64,000 nt of DNA from positions 10,933,501-10,997,500 of the forward strand of contig JAGTYA010000025.1 in the NCBI GenBank assembly GCA_024291935.2, read 5' to 3'. This DNA comes from Okapia johnstoni. Lineage: Eukaryota; Chordata; Mammalia; Artiodactyla; Giraffidae. This document shows positions 61,501-64,000 of this stretch, piece by piece. The position numbers and the translations under genes are program-made. The notes under the pieces were generated by a model. That model saw only the letters and a list, made by a program, of their open reading frames with translations, ran no database searches and was not told where the DNA came from. Positions within the stretch are counted from its first letter, which is position 1; each line of letters begins with the position of its first letter.

Positions 61501-63531
61501 AAACTTTGTCAAATACTTCTGCATCTTCTGAGATGATATGGTTTTGTGAGGTGAGTGCTTTATCAATGGCAGTAGGTCACACTGATTGACAGTACTGCTC
61601 AGCTCTTCCATGTCCTTATTCACGTTCTACCTTTTGGTTCTACTGACTACTGAGAGAGGAGGCTGACGTCCCCACGCCTGACTGTGGCTGTGAGCGAGAA
61701 TCAAGCACTTTAAGGAGAGAGGCTAGCTTACCATTCTGAATTTGAGCCACTTTTTTTGAGATCTCCCCAATGATCTAGGAAAAAAGTAAAAGGTAACACA
61801 TTTTTATGACTTTTGAATAAGTCTGAAAGGATGAGAAATATCTAATTAAAAATTCTTAGAAATGTGGTTTAAGGGTTATGCAGATAAATACAACCCGAGA
61901 CGCGTTCTTTCTGCTAAGATGGGACCTGCCCAGGCCGCACCTGTCGCCTCCACTTCTCGGCTTTAGGCAGTTCAGTACATTCTGAGGCAAGGAAGGGCCT
62001 TCGCTCCTAAGGAAAAGCAAAACACACACGTTGCCACCGTCTTGTACAAAATGACCAGCTTCATGCAACAGTCACAACCGATTCAGGCTTGAAGCGTGAA
62101 ATGTCTAACGTCTCAAGACATCTGCAGCTTCAGTTCCTGGTGGTTTTCATCGAGCCTTAAGGCTCCCTCTGCAGTCTCTCCTTAGGAAACAACTGCATAG
62201 GCCAAAACACTCACTGCATCGTACCTGGGACGGGGGCCAATACACAATGGAAAAGTCCACTGCACTTGACCATGAGCAATGTGGGGGTTAATCTGAGTCT
62301 AACTCTGTCAGCCCTCAGGATCCGTGGTTCCTCTGCAGCCACAGATTCCAACCACCACAACCGTGTAGTTCCACACAGAGTAGTTATCGGGGAAAAATAT
62401 CTGTGTATAAGTGAATCCACGCAGTTCAAACTCGTGTTGTTCAGGGTCAAGAGTCACAGGGAGATTCGAAGTACACCTGGCTATACCCATTTCATGGCAT
62501 ATTTTTACTATCTTAAGTGATGACAGCGATCAGTGTTTAGAACAAACATATACTTGACTTGTGTGTCTGTGTGTACACAGATGTATGTGTGGGTGCGGGT
62601 GCAGGTGAGTGGATGCTTTTTAAAAACTCAACAAAAATACTCAAAGAACAACATATATTACCCCTAACCTGGCTGAGTCTCCATAAGCGGAGGTCATCCG
62701 CTGGTCTAAGGCTAGAGCTGCTTCCCAGAGTACACCCCACTTTCTACTACTCAGTATGAGCCCGCGCTGGACTAACAGGGAGACGCAAGCATCACATCAC
62801 CAAGGAGACAGATCATCACACGGCCCCGTGACAGGGAGCTTCACCTGGGCTTCACGCGTACAGACTCTTAAGATACAGGGAGGAACAGATGAGAAGAGGA
62901 AGGTCTGGAGTCTGCTCAGGAGGGACATTTCCCACGCTCGTCCTTCCTACTGGAAAATTCACCAGGAAGGTTTAAACCAACCTTTACTTTTCCCTCTTCC
63001 AGCTGAGCCTGGCGAAATCTTGCTAAGGCCGTCCTACCGGGAAAAGAGAAGACCGTTAGATCCCGCTCACAGCTCTCTCATCACCCAAGTTCCTGGATGG
63101 GTAGGTCTGCTCATGACCACGTTAAACGTCACTCCTCACTCATATACACACATACAGTTTCCACGTTCCGAAGAGCAGGGCCCATAAGGGCCTGTGTTCC
63201 TGAGCACCCCCATACCCCCTCTACCCACACGGCTGGTAAGGACTGTGGGAAACTCAGCACCCCGCTACGGTCTTAAAAACACTGATATGATGGGCTGCCG
63301 CTCTCACAGACTCGCCCCCCCCTCCAGTGTAAGTTCTGGGAGCGGTGAGAACACACTTCAGGAGAGAGAAACACATGGGCAGATATACACACATTACTTC
63401 AATGCAGGGAGAGGAAGAAATGTGCACCCAAAGACCAAACAGAAAAAGAGCTCCCAGGTGGCAATTACCCAGCATAAAATTTACAGACAAAAGAGACTTG
63501 ATACTTACATGGCCTTTTCCGCGTTTCGGGC
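52466..63531 (-). CDS. ISY1: ISY1 spliceosome factor (all but the initiator codon, ten exons)
   Basis: ISY1 is the homologue of yeast Isy1. It associates with the Prp19/NTC-linked part of the catalytic spliceosome and is reported in DNA repair and microRNA processing. Ten exons (23+52+66+43+113+118+123+125+87+108 nt) give 285 residues after the missing Met, 286 in all, against 285 in human. Recognisable blocks in order are ARNAEKAM, ALARFRQAQLEEGKVK, ERRPFLASECTELPKAEKWR, NDEINKLLREKGHWEVRIKE, KVGPKMLDHEGKEVP and FEYYGYLDEDDG. A stretch of ten Glu follows, then FIAHVPVPSQQE and QSEEARRLLGC. All introns are GT-AG, all phases match, and there are no stops. The ATG exon and promoter lie right of 64000. 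Confidence 0.97.
52848..52934 (-). CDS. ISY1: ISY1 coding exon 10
   Basis: 29 whole codons, SDEEGGPDRGGEDGQQKFIA then HVPVPSQQE. Acceptor 'gtcgtcttttgcag', donor GAG|GTAGGAG. The Gly/Asp-rich first half is the least conserved part. Confidence 0.95.
53235..53413 (-). repeat. Bov-tA SINE, antisense
   Basis: From 'tttgcgacgccatggactgt' to 'gtgagtcaccagggaagccc', in ISY1 intron 9. The tail end is truncated. Confidence 0.88.
54938..55062 (-). CDS. ISY1: ISY1 coding exon 9 with poly-Glu tract
   Basis: Acceptor 'ccctcgtctgcag' and donor GAG|GTACGG. After ELVEKWKAEREARLARGEK comes a run of ten Glu, all GAG codons, then VNIYAVAEEE. The junction codon with exon 8 is CAC (His) where human has Leu. Confidence 0.94.
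55262..55740 (+). repeat. L1 3' end
   Basis: 'acgtatgatccagcaattcc', 'attcacaacggccaaggcat', 'acgggtggacctagagatta' and 'ttgtacatcaactacaattt' are the ordered landmarks of an L1 3' terminus. Antisense to ISY1. Confidence 0.8.
55865..55987 (-). CDS. ISY1: ISY1 coding exon 8
   Basis: 123 nt encoding (P)LPPPRKTRAELMKAIDFEY then YGYLDEDDGVIVPLEQEYEKK. Acceptor 'ttcctcctttcag', donor AAAC|GTAGGT. Confidence 0.96.
57272..57553 (-). repeat. BOV-A2 SINE with 12-bp target-site duplication
   Basis: Two monomers with a (CTG)n left end. Flanked by CAACCTCACTTT at 57260-57271 and 57554-57565, both perfect. It lies in the sense of ISY1 transcription, in intron 7. Confidence 0.93.
57803..57900 (+). repeat. 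CHR-type SINE, head part
   Basis: 'gggagttccccgctgaccca', 'gcctgggttcaattcctggt' and 'ggggaactgagatcctacaa'; 3' part missing. Confidence 0.75.
58508..58625 (-). CDS. ISY1: ISY1 coding exon 7
   Basis: 118 nt encoding KVGPKMLDHEGKEVPGNRGY through GVRELFEKE. Acceptor 'ccttccccataag', donor GAAC|GTGAGT. Strongly conserved. Confidence 0.97.
58745..59075 (+). repeat. L1 3' end, old
   Basis: 'gatttaagtaaattatagta' and 'ttataacacaatgttaagtg' resemble the '...ggttaaataaattatggta' and 'tgttaagtgaa' landmarks of old L1 3' ends. Weak match. Confidence 0.45.
59980..60092 (-). CDS. ISY1: ISY1 coding exon 6
   Basis: 113 nt encoding (A)GLGEFRIRDLNDEINKLLRE and KGHWEVRIKELGGPDYG. Acceptor 'tctctttttttag', donor GGA|GTAAGT. 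Confidence 0.96.
60235..60520 (+). repeat. L1 ORF2 3' remnant, old
   Basis: 'tcattagcaaccagagaaat' followed by 'acaaactgaagccgtcctgc' and 'gtgtcggccaggacgcaggg' follow the L1 pattern with heavy drift. Confidence 0.45.
60595..61690 (-). repeat. L1 ORF2 fragment, antisense
   Basis: Blocks 'ctttgtcaggtcaacggacc', 'tgccaggagttccagtac'-like 'ggccaggagttccagtacaa', 'ctgaatggaaggggtgagaa' and 'tgatatggttttgtgag' are reverse L1 landmarks, over about 1.1 kb. It occupies most of ISY1 intron 5. Confidence 0.7.
61732..61774 (-). CDS. ISY1: ISY1 coding exon 5
   Basis: 43 nt encoding IIGEISKKVAQIQN and one base of the next Ala codon. Acceptor 'acttttttcctag', donor ATG|GTAAGC. Confidence 0.95.
61941..62006 (-). 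CDS. ISY1: ISY1 coding exon 4
   Basis: 22 whole codons, ERRPFLASECTELPKAEKWR plus RQ, between acceptor 'gcttttccttag' and donor CAG|GTGCGG. Confidence 0.96.
62982..63033 (-). CDS. ISY1: ISY1 coding exon 3
   Basis: Acceptor 'cttttcccggtag' and donor AAG|GTTGGT. Encodes (M)TALARFRQAQLEEGKVK. Confidence 0.95.
63509..63531 (-). CDS. ISY1: ISY1 coding exon 2 (ARNAEKAM)
   Basis: A 23-nt micro-exon. Acceptor 'ctcttttcctttcag' and donor AT|GTAAGT enclose GCCCGAAACGCGGAAAAGGC plus CAT. It starts in phase 0, so the preceding exon must end with the initiator ATG. Numbering assumes one upstream exon as in human. Confidence 0.93.
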
Positions 63532-64000
63532 CTGAAAGGAAAAGAGAGGGGAAGAAAAACGGCCATGTTTAAAAGAGCTTTTTCTTTTACTTTTTAGAAA
63601 AAGGTTTTATTTAAAGAAAAGCTTCACCAGGACACAGTCAGAAGCATGAACACAGCACTAACAACAGAAATGAAAAGATGTCCAAACCCTGTGACTTGAC
63701 TTAGCTGCTCTACCTAAACGCTACTCCTCCACCGTGACCACTCCCTTGGATCTGGCTACTCCTCCTTCCGAATCCACCTGTGTCATCACCATCCCAGACA
63801 ATTCTCCCGTCACCCCATCTTCCCAGCTAGGCTGCCCTCCTTTGTCTGGGTCTATACCTCCCAGGCACTTTCCACTCAGCATCACAACTGTCTCTTCTCT
63901 GCCAGTGGAATTTGAGGAAGGGAAAGACTGGCTTTTACAAGTGAGTTTTATGGAAAGACTGTTGCACTTAGGGCAAGTCACTTATCCCTGAAACACAGTG
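63532..64000 (-). other. ISY1: ISY1 intron 1 (right edge of window)
   Basis: Upstream of the ARNAEKAM micro-exon on the minus strand. I found no initiator exon or CpG island here. Both strands are open over about 63721-63990 without a recognised product. A MIR-like block ('cttagggcaagtcacttatc') begins near 63967. Confidence 0.6.

Overview
The window is chromosomal DNA from a ruminant, most likely a bovid. The genes are split by GT-AG introns, and the interspersed repeats are the ruminant set: BovB (RTE-type) LINE 3' ends, tRNA-headed Bov-tA SINEs, dimeric BOV-A2 SINEs ending in (CAG)n, and CHR-type SINEs. Older L1, HAL1-like, L2, MIR and MER5A remnants and one solo ERV LTR lie between them. 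The repeats do not separate cattle from sheep or goat.

Four protein-coding genes are recognisable. They match the human 3q21.3 order EFCC1 - GP9 - RAB43 - ISY1. (1) EFCC1, plus strand: the last six coding exons (5827-12638). The N-terminal EF-hand exons lie left of the window, so 1-5826 is intron. (2) GP9, plus strand: the whole 180-residue coding sequence in one exon (25623-26165). Two probable untranslated exons and a GATA/Ets promoter lie upstream (about 24507-25520). (3) RAB43, minus strand: three coding exons (46271 down to 29340, 210 residues) starting in a CpG island at about 45400-46720. (4) ISY1, minus strand: ten coding exons (63531 down to 52466) covering everything except the initiator Met, whose exon lies beyond the right edge.

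Layout: 1-13865 EFCC1 introns, exons and 3' UTR; 13866-24500 a repeat-rich EFCC1-GP9 gap with a solo LTR and a possible unassigned minus-strand exon; 24500-26320 GP9; 26750-46700 RAB43, tail-to-tail with GP9; 46720-52077 a RAB43-ISY1 gap; 52078-64000 ISY1, co-oriented upstream of RAB43.

The genes are not an operon and have separate cellular roles. EFCC1 is a little-studied coiled-coil protein. GP9 is a subunit of the platelet GPIb-IX-V receptor. RAB43 is a Golgi/phagosome Rab GTPase. ISY1 is a spliceosome factor. I found no mobile genetic system, CRISPR array or other new system. The best leads are the possible minus-strand exon near 22.4 kb, the GP9 leader exons, a three-times repeated SINE target site near 24 kb, and a SINE flanked by an unusually long duplication in the last EFCC1 intron. 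Every assignment comes from reading the sequence and remembered family features; no search was run.
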